This document shows positions 9,498 to 17,892 of a stretch of 64,000 nt of DNA, one piece after another. Within the stretch, counting starts at the first letter, position 1, and the number at the start of each line of letters is the position of its first letter. The stretch spans positions 1-64,000 of the forward strand of contig JBGGOQ010000006.1 of the NCBI GenBank assembly GCA_041320695.1, written 5' to 3'. The notes under the pieces were generated by a model. It made no database searches and was not told the DNA's origin. It saw only the letters and a list, made by a program, of their open reading frames with translations. Position numbers and translations under genes: made by a program. The DNA comes from Caldicellulosiruptoraceae bacterium PP1 (lineage in GTDB: Bacteria > Bacillota > Thermoanaerobacteria > Caldicellulosiruptorales > Caldicellulosiruptoraceae).

Positions 9498-10217
9498 ATG
9501 CTTCAATTTAAAAATGTATCAAAGATATATTCTAATGGAGTTGCAGCACTAAAAGATGTTAACTTAACTATAAACAAAGGGGAGTTTGCTTTTATTGTTG
9601 GTTCGAGCGGTGCTGGTAAATCCACACTTATTAAGCTTCTATTAAAAGAGATTGATCCAACTGATGGTGAAATTTTTGTTGGAGAATACAATTTAAACAA
9701 TTTGAAACAAAAAGAAATACCTTACTATAGAAGAAAAATAGGGATAGTATTTCAGGATTTTAGATTGCTACCCAATAAAACTGTATACGAAAATGTTGCA
9801 TTTGCTATGCAAATAACAGAATCACCACATAAATTAATTAGAAGACAAGTTCCATATATATTATCTCTTGTTGGGCTTTTATCAAAATCAAAATGTTATC
9901 CACATCAGCTTTCAGGTGGAGAACAGCAAAGGGTTGCGTTAGCTCGAGCTATTATTAATAGGCCAAATATATTAATTGCAGATGAGCCAACCGGAAATCT
10001 TGATCCTGATACTTCTTGGGAGATTATGAACCTATTAGAAGATATAAATAAAAGAGGGACTACTGTAATTGTAGCAACACATGCTAAAGAGATAGTTAAT
10101 CAAATGAAAAAAAGGGTTATTGCAATTGATAAAGGAATTATTGTAAAAGACCAAGAAAGAGGAGTATATGAATATGAAAGTCCAGACCTTCAAGTACTTT
10201 CTTCACGATGGATTTAA
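9498..10217 (+). CDS. ftsE: Cell division ATP-binding protein FtsE
   Basis: A 239-residue ABC ATPase with Walker A GSSGAGKST, signature QLSGGEQQRVALARA, Walker B ILIADEPTGNLDP and switch ATHAKEI. The MLQFKNVSKIYSNGVAALKDV opening and the adjacent FtsX gene identify it as FtsE. FtsEX does not import a solute. It uses ATP hydrolysis to activate a periplasmic or extracellular peptidoglycan hydrolase at the division site or side wall. The gene overlaps the start of ftsX by about 45-50 bases, implying translational coupling. Confidence 0.95.
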   Translation: MLQFKNVSKIYSNGVAALKDVNLTINKGEFAFIVGSSGAGKSTLIKLLLKEIDPTDGEIFVGEYNLNNLKQKEIPYYRRKIGIVFQDFRLLPNKTVYENVAFAMQITESPHKLIRRQVPYILSLVGLLSKSKCYPHQLSGGEQQRVALARAIINRPNILIADEPTGNLDPDTSWEIMNLLEDINKRGTTVIVATHAKEIVNQMKKRVIAIDKGIIVKDQERGVYEYESPDLQVLSSRWI

Positions 10218-11058
10218 AAATATATTTTTGAATAAAACTATGGCTGCTGCTTCAATTTCTATTGTAGTAGCAGCCTTAACTATAGTCGGAATTTTTTTTA
10301 TGTTTGCTTTGAATTTAGACTTTATTTCAAAACAGATGGAACAAAAGATTGATATAAAAATATACATAGATAAACAAAAAGAAGACAAAATAGGGATAAT
10401 AGAGGAAAAGATTAAAAATAACGCTTATGTAAAAAGCTATAAGTTTATTAGTCCAGAAATGGCTTTGGAGAATTTTAAGAAAAGCTTAGGTAATAAGGGA
10501 AATTTATTGGAAGGATTTGATAAAGATAACCCATTAAGAGCATCATTTGAAATAAAACCTACTGATATTAAGTATGCCGAAAAGCTTACAAAAATACTTG
10601 AAAATATTGATGGAATTTCAGAAATTTATTGTCCGACTCAATCAATAAATAAACTAAAGAATATAACAAATATAATAAGGATTTTTTGTTTGGTTATTGT
10701 TGCAATACTTTTTATTGTATCTATATTTATAATTTCAAATACAATAAAGATTACAATGTTCGCAAGAAGAAGAGAAATTTCAATTATGAAATATATTGGT
10801 GCAACAAACTGGTTTATTAGATGGCCTTTTGTAATTGAAGGATTTATAATTGGCATTATAGGCTCAATAATATCATATTTTATTGTTTTTATAATTAGTC
10901 ATTATTCAATAGACTATATTTCAAAAATAATCACATTTATTAAGTTCATAGAAATAAAACAATACAGTAAGCTGTTTATTATAACATTTTTAATTACTGG
11001 TGGTTTAGTTGGAACATTAGGAAGTATTGTTTCGATAAGAAAATATCTAAAAGTATGA
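10174..11058 (+). CDS. ftsX: Cell division protein FtsX
   Basis: A 294-residue membrane protein with the FtsX layout: one TM segment near the N-terminus (KTMAAASISIVVAALTIVGI), an extracellular loop of about 100 residues, then three C-terminal TM segments with the conserved cytoplasmic NTIKITMFARRREISIMKYIGAT motif between TM2 and TM3. The ATG at 10174 is chosen over 10168 because AGAGGAG is spaced correctly from it. The start lies inside the end of ftsE. The extracellular loop is where partner hydrolases of the PcsB/CwlO/EnvC type dock, and such a gene follows immediately. Confidence 0.94.
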   Translation: MKVQTFKYFLHDGFKNIFLNKTMAAASISIVVAALTIVGIFFMFALNLDFISKQMEQKIDIKIYIDKQKEDKIGIIEEKIKNNAYVKSYKFISPEMALENFKKSLGNKGNLLEGFDKDNPLRASFEIKPTDIKYAEKLTKILENIDGISEIYCPTQSINKLKNITNIIRIFCLVIVAILFIVSIFIISNTIKITMFARRREISIMKYIGATNWFIRWPFVIEGFIIGIIGSIISYFIVFIISHYSIDYISKIITFIKFIEIKQYSKLFIITFLITGGLVGTLGSIVSIRKYLKV

Positions 11059-11070
11059 GGAGGGCTGAAA

Positions 11071-12195
11071 TTGAAACAAAAGATAGCAGCAATTTTATTG
11101 TTTGTTTTTATTATCAATTCAGCCTTTGCAACAACTCTTAAAGAATATCAAGAAAAGCTTAATAAATATGAGCAAAATAAGAACAAAACAAAAAAGAAAA
11201 TAGAAGAGATCAAAACACAAAAAGTTGAAATATCAAATCAGATTAATCAAATTGATAAAAATATCTATACACTGTCACAGAATATAAATAAAACTCAGAA
11301 TGACATTTATATTTATGAAAATAAAATAAATGAAGTGAATATAAAACTTAATAAAAGTATAAATCTCAAAAATGAACACTATCAAAAGCTTAAGAATAGA
11401 ATTCAGGCTATATATGAAGCAAGTAATGTTACATACCTTGAGGTATTGTTAGAATCAAACGATATAGGTGATTTTTTTTCAAGACTTGCATATATAAAAG
11501 ATATAATGGAATATGATAGAAGAATACTAACAGATTATTTGAATACTATAAAAGATATAGAACAAAATAAGAAAGCACTTATATCATTAAAAAGTAACCT
11601 AGAAACTAAAAAAAATGAATTTATAAGCCAAAAACAAGTTTTAGAACAAAAGCAAAACTCAAAGAAAGAACTTTTAGATAAACTTGAAAAACAACAGGAT
11701 GAACTTGAAAAGGTTTTAGATGAGCTTGAAAGAATATCAAATGAAATATCTAAAAAGATAAAAGAGATAATTTCTCAACAAAAAAAGAAAAGGAAATATA
11801 TTGGCGGGAAGCTTTTATGGCCACTACTTAACGAATATCCAATAACATCTTATTTTGGTAATAGATTTCATCCTATATTAAAAAAATACAAAATGCATAC
11901 CGGAATTGATATTGGTGCTCCTTATGGGGCAAATGTGTTAGCAGCATCAGATGGAGAAATAATATATGCAGGCTGGATAAGTGGATACGGTCAAGCAATT
12001 ATTATTGATCATGGTAGTAATATCACTACATTGTATGCACATTTATCAAATATATCAGTAAGGGTTGGGCAGATAGTAAAAAAAGGTGAAAAGATTGGTA
12101 ATGTTGGTTCAACAGGTTATTCAACTGGGCCACATCTTCATTTTGAAGTTCGTATTAATGGAGATGTTACTGACCCTTTACAATATCTTAGATGA
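11071..12195 (+). CDS. Secreted coiled-coil M23 peptidase, FtsEX partner (EnvC/PcsB-like)
   Basis: 374 residues. A signal peptide (KQKIAAILLFVFIINSAFA) is followed by a long Lys/Glu/Gln-rich coiled coil (about 25-250) and a C-terminal LytM/M23 domain. Zinc ligands are His276 and Asp280 (HTGID) and His355/His357 (HLHF), so the peptidase looks catalytically competent. The TTG start at 11071 has AGGAGGG 7 bases upstream. Location directly after ftsEX and the coiled-coil-plus-hydrolase layout indicate a wall hydrolase whose activity is gated by FtsX. In Bacillus the equivalent is CwlO and in Gram-negatives EnvC, although EnvC itself has lost its zinc site. Confidence 0.88.
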   Translation: MKQKIAAILLFVFIINSAFATTLKEYQEKLNKYEQNKNKTKKKIEEIKTQKVEISNQINQIDKNIYTLSQNINKTQNDIYIYENKINEVNIKLNKSINLKNEHYQKLKNRIQAIYEASNVTYLEVLLESNDIGDFFSRLAYIKDIMEYDRRILTDYLNTIKDIEQNKKALISLKSNLETKKNEFISQKQVLEQKQNSKKELLDKLEKQQDELEKVLDELERISNEISKKIKEIISQQKKKRKYIGGKLLWPLLNEYPITSYFGNRFHPILKKYKMHTGIDIGAPYGANVLAASDGEIIYAGWISGYGQAIIIDHGSNITTLYAHLSNISVRVGQIVKKGEKIGNVGSTGYSTGPHLHFEVRINGDVTDPLQYLR

Positions 12196-12220
12196 AAATT
12201 GAGCAAAGGAGCGTTAATGT

Positions 12221-13408
12221 ATGAAGAAAAGACTGCAATTGGTTGTCGTAATTATAATTACTGCATTAATAACATATTTATTTACAACATTCTACTATTT
12301 TGGACTACCTGTAACAGGAAACGTGACAGGAGATATTCCCAAAAACCAAAAGTTCCTGAAGATTCTTGCACTAATAAAAAGCTACTATTATCAACCAAAC
12401 CAAGTTACAGATCAAAAACTTTTAGAAGGTGCTATAAGAGGACTTACACTTGCTACAGAAGATCCATATACAGAATATTATAACAAAAAAGAATTTCAAG
12501 ATTTTCTAATTCAGAGCAAAGGAACATATTATGGTATTGGTGTAACAATTGAACCAGGTGAACATTTCATTGAGGTAATAACACCATTTGAAGGATCTCC
12601 AGCTGACAAAGCAGGAATAAAACCTGGAGATAAAATTATTAAAATAAATGGAAAAACTATGACATCAAAGGATATAGACAGAGCTGTTAGCATAATGAGA
12701 GGACAAAAAGGGACACCAGTTACTGTTACAATATTAAGAGATGGTGTTGATAATCCATTTGATTTAAAAATAATAAGAGATGAAATTAAAATAAAAACTG
12801 TAAGTTATAAAATAGTTGATAAAAATATAGGATATATTAGAATATCTAATTTTGATGAAAATACTCCACAAGATTTTCAATCGGCTTTGACTAATCTTAA
12901 AGGTGAAGGGATTAAGGGGCTTATAGTTGATTTAAGATTTAATCCTGGTGGATTGCTAGATTCTGTTGTTGCTGTTTCAAGTAACTTTTTGAAAAATAAT
13001 CAATTAATTGTTTATTTAAAAGATAGATTCGGTAATAGACAGGATTATAAATCTAATTTTGCTGGAGATACAAATTTACCTCTTGTTGTTCTAACTAATG
13101 GTTATTCGGCATCTGCTTCTGAGATTTTCGCTGGTTGTATGAAAGATTTGAAAAGGGCTACCTTAATTGGCGAAAAAACTTTTGGCAAAGGTATTGTTCA
13201 AGAAGTATTTGATTTAAAAGATGGTTCAGCATTAAAAATGACTGTAAGCCAGTATTTTACACCAAATGGAAATTATATTCATAAAAAGGGTATACAACCA
13301 GATATAGTTGTCAAACCTTTAAATGAATACAAAGAAAAAATAAATGTTCCACTTGATAAGGATATTCAACTACAAAAAGCAATAGAGGTATTAAAAGAAA
13401 AGTTCTAA
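12221..13408 (+). CDS. ctpB: Carboxy-terminal processing protease CtpB-like (S41 family)
   Basis: 395 residues with an N-terminal membrane anchor (residues 3-27), a PDZ domain (about 100-180) and the S41 protease core. The catalytic Ser298 is in GYSASASE and Lys323 in GEKTFGKG. The 25-residue spacing equals that of Bacillus CtpB (Ser309/Lys334). CtpB-type enzymes trim or degrade extracytoplasmic proteins, and in Bacillus CtpB cleaves SpoIVFA during sporulation. The gene sits in the same neighbourhood as in Bacillus, between the ftsEX group and a minJ-like gene. A ribosome site AAAGGAG precedes the ATG. Confidence 0.92.
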   Translation: MKKRLQLVVVIIITALITYLFTTFYYFGLPVTGNVTGDIPKNQKFLKILALIKSYYYQPNQVTDQKLLEGAIRGLTLATEDPYTEYYNKKEFQDFLIQSKGTYYGIGVTIEPGEHFIEVITPFEGSPADKAGIKPGDKIIKINGKTMTSKDIDRAVSIMRGQKGTPVTVTILRDGVDNPFDLKIIRDEIKIKTVSYKIVDKNIGYIRISNFDENTPQDFQSALTNLKGEGIKGLIVDLRFNPGGLLDSVVAVSSNFLKNNQLIVYLKDRFGNRQDYKSNFAGDTNLPLVVLTNGYSASASEIFAGCMKDLKRATLIGEKTFGKGIVQEVFDLKDGSALKMTVSQYFTPNGNYIHKKGIQPDIVVKPLNEYKEKINVPLDKDIQLQKAIEVLKEKF

Positions 13409-13429
13409 TTATTTTTGAGGTGTTATTAT

Positions 13430-14680
13430 ATGAATACTTTTTATTGGCAAATGACAAAGCTTGCAGCCTTAAATATTGTTCAATCTTTGTTTTCGTTCTA
13501 TTTTTGGGTTGTAATCATAATTGTAGTATTTTTATATAAAAGGGAACAGACATTTGAAAATCATGTATTAGGATATAACAGAAGAACATTATCTTATAAA
13601 GTTGTTGAATCTACTTTAGCTGGTATAGTAGGGGGCTTTATTGCTTCTCTTGTAATTTTATACACTGGAATAGTAATTGATATTGATAGTTTTATGTATC
13701 TTTGGTATATTGCTTTAATACTTGCGTTGATAAACCCAAGATATTTATGTTTTTCTTATGCAGGTGGTATTATTTCTGTTGTATACCTTATAACTGGTTA
13801 TCCTAAAACTGATGTATCTGGACTTATGATTATTGTAGCTATTCTTCATCTTATTGAAAGTATTTTAATAGCAATTGATGGTTATAAAGGGAGCATTCCT
13901 GTAATAATTAACCATAAGAATGGGGTATCAGGAGCATACTTAATTGAACGATTTTGGCCTATTCCAATGATGATGATTGCATTAGCAACTGTTTTAAATG
14001 GTTCTATTACCTCAGTTGATATTTCTCAACCTAATTGGTGGCCACTTTTCAAGCAAGCTAATATTGATAGAAATGCTATGCTTCTTCTTACGCCTGTTGT
14101 GGCTGCGTTAGGTTATGGAGACATTGCTGTAAATAATACACCTGAGATTGTATCAAAAAAAACTTCAATAGAACTAGCATTATTTAGTATAACATTATTT
14201 GCATTATCAGCGTTGTCATATAAATATTATATATTTAAATGGATTGCTGCTTTATTTGCACCTATTGCACATGAAACTATTATAATAATTCAACAAAAAC
14301 TTCAGAGAAACGGAAAGTCGATATTTCTACCATCTCATCAAGGGGTTAAAGTGCTTTATGTTGTAGAAAACGAGATTGGAGAGAAGTTAGGAATAAAACC
14401 TGGTGATACAATATTATCTATAAATGGAGCTACCATTTACAATGAAAATGTTCTTAAGGATTTTTTTAATGAAAAAAGAAGCTACATTTGGCTTACAATC
14501 ATTGATAAGAATGGTAATAAAAAAGAATTAAACTATCAAGACTATAAAGGAATTGAAAAATTAGGAATATTAATTGTTACAAATGACTCAAATGTTAATT
14601 ATATACTTGAGAGTGAAGGTTATTTTGTTTTTTTAAAAAACATAATGTTGAGTCTTAAAAGTCTATTTTCAAAAAGATAA
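13430..14680 (+). CDS. minJ: Polytopic membrane protein with C-terminal PDZ domain, MinJ-like
   Basis: About 416 residues with seven or eight hydrophobic segments in the first 290 residues and a PDZ-like domain near the C-terminus (residues ~295-365, around GEKLGIKPGDTILSINGATI). This is the architecture of Bacillus MinJ, which bridges DivIVA and MinD and positions the division site. The local order ftsE-ftsX-ctpB-minJ matches the Bacillus arrangement, the strongest support for the name. The ATG at 13430 has GAGGTG upstream; an in-frame TTG at 13415 overlaps that site. No MinC/MinD/DivIVA genes are in the window, so function as MinJ is inferred. Confidence 0.72.
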   Translation: MNTFYWQMTKLAALNIVQSLFSFYFWVVIIIVVFLYKREQTFENHVLGYNRRTLSYKVVESTLAGIVGGFIASLVILYTGIVIDIDSFMYLWYIALILALINPRYLCFSYAGGIISVVYLITGYPKTDVSGLMIIVAILHLIESILIAIDGYKGSIPVIINHKNGVSGAYLIERFWPIPMMMIALATVLNGSITSVDISQPNWWPLFKQANIDRNAMLLLTPVVAALGYGDIAVNNTPEIVSKKTSIELALFSITLFALSALSYKYYIFKWIAALFAPIAHETIIIIQQKLQRNGKSIFLPSHQGVKVLYVVENEIGEKLGIKPGDTILSINGATIYNENVLKDFFNEKRSYIWLTIIDKNGNKKELNYQDYKGIEKLGILIVTNDSNVNYILESEGYFVFLKNIMLSLKSLFSKR

Positions 14681-14681
14681 A

Positions 14682-14721
14682 TTTTTAGCGGGTATTATTA
14701 AATTCACCCGCTTTATTTTTT
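14682..14721. terminator. Bidirectional terminator between convergent genes
   Basis: Stem AGCGGGT (14687-14693) / ACCCGCT (14705-14711), with an A/T-rich flank giving a T-run on both strands (TTTATTTTTTT on +). It serves the minJ-like gene and the small minus-strand gene, whose stop overlaps the tail. Confidence 0.8.
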
Positions 14722-14961
14722 TTCAAAATAATCAAAAAGTATTGCTGCACCAAGTCCTTCTAAGAATATTACAAATGAATTTTGAATTAAACCTTGTGAT
14801 AGAATATTCAAATCAATAACACTTGAAACATAATTCTTTGACAAAAGATACACCTTAATTCCAAATAAAAGCATAGCTATACTTATAATACTAAAATAAA
14901 AAAGAATTTTTTTTGCCCTTTTTGAAATGTTGGGCCATTTATTATTTTTGCTTTTTTCCAT
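14713..14961 (-). CDS. Small hypothetical membrane protein
   Basis: 82 residues when started at the ATG complementary to 14959-14961, which has GGGTG just upstream. A longer frame extends to 15021 but has no ribosome site. The product has a basic N-terminus (MEKSKNNKWPNISKRAKK), one strong TM segment (ILFYFSIISIAMLLFGIKVYLL) and a second weaker one (NSFVIFLEGLGAAILFDYF). No family is recognised. It is transcribed against its neighbours and sits between the division cluster and a spoIIQ-like gene. Confidence 0.6.
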   Translation of the reverse strand: MEKSKNNKWPNISKRAKKILFYFSIISIAMLLFGIKVYLLSKNYVSSVIDLNILSQGLIQNSFVIFLEGLGAAILFDYFEKK

Positions 14962-15112
14962 TATGGCACCCACTTTATAATTATGTAATTTTATATGTTT
15001 ATGATAACAAAAATCACTCATTCAATCAAAGAAAAGAATTGGTATTCAATAAGTAATAATAAGTATATCAAATAAAAATGTGGAAACAATATTTGATAGG
15101 AGGTGCCTAATA

Positions 15113-16024
15113 ATGGATTTTAAAAAAAAGAAGTTTTCAGAAAGGTTGATTAATTTTTTTGATAGTAAAGGATTTTATATTATTATAGTTGTATGTCTAA
15201 TAATTATCGGTGCTTCAATATATACTATAGTTTCAAATGATTACAGCAGATATAACGTTGAGGAAAAAAGCACTGAAAAAATTCAATTAAATACAAAAGA
15301 AAATAATAAGCAGAGCCAAAGTATAACACAACTTCCAAAAAGCACAGAAGAAACAAGTGTTGATAAAACAAAAATTGGAGAATCTATTAAACAAACCAAT
15401 AGTAACAAAAGTCAACAGGAGACTACAAATATAACTTCATCAAAGAACACCGTAGAAAATAATGCCACAACTCAAGTAACAAAAACAACATCAAAGGTAA
15501 CTCAAAAAATTATCTCTGATAAAACTAACATTATAGAACAGGCTCCAAGTTCGACACAAATAGTTACAGAAAATAAGGCTGATGATACTTTAGAGGTAAT
15601 AAATCCAGTTAATTTTAAGCCTATATATCCTCTATTAGGGAAGGTATCATTAGAATATTCAGATGAAACATTAACCTATTCTAAAACTTTAGATGAATGG
15701 ACTGTTCACAATGGTATAGATATCCAAGCATCAAAAGGTAGTGATGTTAAAGCATGTTTTGATGGTACCGTAATAGATATTGGAAATGATCCACTGTATG
15801 GTTATTATATAATGATTGATCATGGTGATGGATATGTTTCTAAGTATTGCAATTTAGAATCAATAAAAAATATTCAATTAGGACAACTGGTAAAACAAGG
15901 ACAAAAAATAGGGCAAGTAGGGCAAACTGCTGAGATAGAAAGTTTAGATCCACCTCATCTACACTTTGAAATTCTTTTTAATAATAAAAATGAAAACCCA
16001 TTGAAGTATCTTCCTCCAAGATAA
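15113..16024 (+). CDS. SpoIIQ-like M23 metallopeptidase
   Basis: 303 residues with a single TM segment near the N-terminus (GFYIIIVVCLIIIGASIYTIV), a Ser/Thr/Lys-rich low-complexity stalk of about 130 residues, and a C-terminal M23 domain. The ligands His199 and Asp203 (HNGID) and His282/His284 (HLHFEI) are all present, unlike Bacillus SpoIIQ, which lacks a full zinc site. Clostridial SpoIIQ proteins commonly keep it. In the SpoIIQ-SpoIIIAH channel this protein acts from the forespore membrane. The ATG at 15113 has AGGAGG upstream. It could instead be a vegetative M23 hydrolase, but the nearby sporulation genes favour SpoIIQ. Confidence 0.7.
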   Translation: MDFKKKKFSERLINFFDSKGFYIIIVVCLIIIGASIYTIVSNDYSRYNVEEKSTEKIQLNTKENNKQSQSITQLPKSTEETSVDKTKIGESIKQTNSNKSQQETTNITSSKNTVENNATTQVTKTTSKVTQKIISDKTNIIEQAPSSTQIVTENKADDTLEVINPVNFKPIYPLLGKVSLEYSDETLTYSKTLDEWTVHNGIDIQASKGSDVKACFDGTVIDIGNDPLYGYYIMIDHGDGYVSKYCNLESIKNIQLGQLVKQGQKIGQVGQTAEIESLDPPHLHFEILFNNKNENPLKYLPPR

Positions 16025-16035
16025 ATATAAGTAAC

Positions 16036-16080
16036 AAAGAGGGTGTTTATTAAAATGAGCACCCTCTCTTTGCTTAAGAA
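16036..16080. terminator. Hairpin terminator between convergent genes
   Basis: Stem AGAGGGTG / CACCCTCT, with additional CAAAG/CTTTG pairing and a modest T-rich tail. It lies between the spoIIQ-like gene and the convergent glycosyltransferase gene. Confidence 0.6.
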
Positions 16081-16127
16081 AATATGTTAATTCACAAAAT
16101 ACTAAAAAATTAAATTTTTACAACTAT

Positions 16128-17219
16128 TCATACAATTTTAGCTAAAAAATCTGCAATATCATAAGCTGAATTTGGTTTTGATAAGAATTTACATGAATTT
16201 TTCATTTGAGCAAGTCTTTCATTATTATTAATAATCTGATTAAATGTAATATCAAACTGTTCTAAACTTTCAGAATAAACAGCTGCACCATTATTAACAA
16301 GATAAAAGGTATTTCTTTCTTCTTGGCCTGGAATAGGAGAAAACAAAAACATTGGAAGATTTTTGCTTAATGCTTCTGCACACGTAAGACCACCTGGTTT
16401 AGTAATTAATAGACTACTTATACTCATCAACTGATAAATGTAATCAACGAAACCTAACACAATTATTTTATCAGTATACTTTTCATATCTTTGTGAAATC
16501 ATATCTTTGAGAATTTTGTTATTTCCAGTAACAACTATTATATTATATTGTGTATTATTTTTTAAAATTATGTCTACAATTTTGTCTATTTTACCAAGGC
16601 CTAAACTTCCACCCATGACAAGTATATTTTTATTATTTAAATTCTCGGTATCATTATTTTCAACAAATAGAGGAGAAATAGGTATGCCAAAAGTTAATAT
16701 TTTATCCTTTTCAGCACCTCTTAATATTGCTTCATAAACGAGATTTTCATGATGAACAACATAGTAATCTACTAAAGGGTTTATCCAAAAGGGATGTATA
16801 GTAAAATCTGTTACAACACTAATTACCGGTGTTCCAATCTTTCCTCTTTTTTTTAGTTCACATACCATATCTACTGGTGACGGATGTGTTCCAATTATTA
16901 TATCAGGTTCAAAATCATTTATTATATTTAATAACTTATAAAAAACAAAATAGAACTTTTCATAAATTACATTATTTAATTTCTTTGGTGGGCCTTTTTC
17001 AGTAGAATCGTACATAAGGCCGTAAATAAAAGGAACTGTTTTTATAGCTTTCAAGTAAGTTCCAATTGCTAACTTGTCTAATATAGGATTAATAAGCTTT
17101 AAAGCATCTACTATTAAAACTTTATTTTCGAAATTTCTATTTTGAATTGCTTTTTTTATTGCATTAGCAGCAGAGAGATGTCCACCACCTGCATTTATTG
17201 TCAATATAAGAGATTTCAT
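16128..17219 (-). CDS. UgtP/MGDG-synthase-type glycosyltransferase (GT28)
   Basis: A 363-residue glycosyltransferase with the MurG-like double Rossmann layout. The N-terminal acceptor domain opens LILTINAGGGHLSAANAI, the loop typical of monogalactosyl- and diglucosyl-diacylglycerol synthases. The C-terminal UDP-sugar domain contains VMGGSLGLGKIDK and LLITKPGGLTCAEAL. These enzymes add glucose or galactose to diacylglycerol for glycolipids and lipoteichoic-acid anchors. In Bacillus UgtP also links nutrient state to cell size. It acts at the cytosolic face of the membrane. It is monocistronic, opposite to its neighbours. The exact sugar and product are not readable. Confidence 0.85.
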   Translation of the reverse strand: MKSLILTINAGGGHLSAANAIKKAIQNRNFENKVLIVDALKLINPILDKLAIGTYLKAIKTVPFIYGLMYDSTEKGPPKKLNNVIYEKFYFVFYKLLNIINDFEPDIIIGTHPSPVDMVCELKKRGKIGTPVISVVTDFTIHPFWINPLVDYYVVHHENLVYEAILRGAEKDKILTFGIPISPLFVENNDTENLNNKNILVMGGSLGLGKIDKIVDIILKNNTQYNIIVVTGNNKILKDMISQRYEKYTDKIIVLGFVDYIYQLMSISSLLITKPGGLTCAEALSKNLPMFLFSPIPGQEERNTFYLVNNGAAVYSESLEQFDITFNQIINNNERLAQMKNSCKFLSKPNSAYDIADFLAKIV

Positions 17220-17316
17220 TTTTTATTCACCTCAAAATATATTCTAACACTCTTTTGAATAAATAAAAAATCAAAACAAAAAATATATATGAAATATTTT
17301 TTTGGGGGGAATTTGT

Positions 17317-17874
17317 ATGACAAAAACAATTAAAAAAAATTTGCTATTAATATTATTGCTATTAATTGGCTTTTGCTTAAGCATATTTACAGCAAAGTTT
17401 CTTTATGAGATGAAAAAAAATCAAGATATTTTAATTGAAAAAAAATTAGAAAAGCTTCTATTAGACGCTGACAAAGAAGTAATGAATGATAGTATCCAAA
17501 CTCAAGGTTCAACATCATATCAAAATAAAGACCTCTATCTACTTGCAAGAGCAATTAATGGGGAGGCAAGAGGTGAACCATATATAGGACAAGTAGCAGT
17601 AGGTGCAGTTATCATAAATAGAACTAAACATCCAGGATTTCCAAAAACTATTAGTGGAGTTATTTATCAGCCAGGTGCATTTACTGCTGTTACCGATGGT
17701 CAGATAAATACCAATATTGAAGCATCAGCTTATAAAGCTGCAAAAGATGCTTTAAATGGCTGGGACCCCACTAATGGCTGCATATATTACTATAATCCAG
17801 CAAAGACCACAAACAAATGGATTTGGAGTAGAAAGGTAATGTTAGTTATAGGTAAACACAGATTTGCAAAATAA
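17317..17874 (+). CDS. sleB: Spore cortex-lytic enzyme SleB-like cell wall hydrolase
   Basis: 185 residues: an N-terminal TM/signal segment (LLLILLLLIGFCLSIFTAKFL) and a C-terminal Hydrolase_2 (SleB) domain with LLARAINGEARGEPYIGQVA (catalytic Glu in NGEARGE) and CIYYYNPAKTTNKWIWS. SleB is a lytic transglycosylase that degrades muramic-delta-lactam cortex at germination. The N-terminal peptidoglycan-binding repeat of Bacillus SleB is absent, as in many clostridia. The ypeB gene follows after 9-18 bases, the classic sleB-ypeB pair. The ATG at 17317 has GGGGGGA upstream. Confidence 0.9.
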   Translation: MTKTIKKNLLLILLLLIGFCLSIFTAKFLYEMKKNQDILIEKKLEKLLLDADKEVMNDSIQTQGSTSYQNKDLYLLARAINGEARGEPYIGQVAVGAVIINRTKHPGFPKTISGVIYQPGAFTAVTDGQINTNIEASAYKAAKDALNGWDPTNGCIYYYNPAKTTNKWIWSRKVMLVIGKHRFAK

Positions 17875-17892
17875 ATTTAAGAGGTGAGTGTT

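Noticed and set aside
12199-12483. A 94-codon open frame overlapping the start of the ctpB-like gene
   Set aside because: It overlaps ctpB in another frame, has a Cys/Lys/Thr-rich random composition, and the ctpB frame has clear PDZ and S41 motifs.
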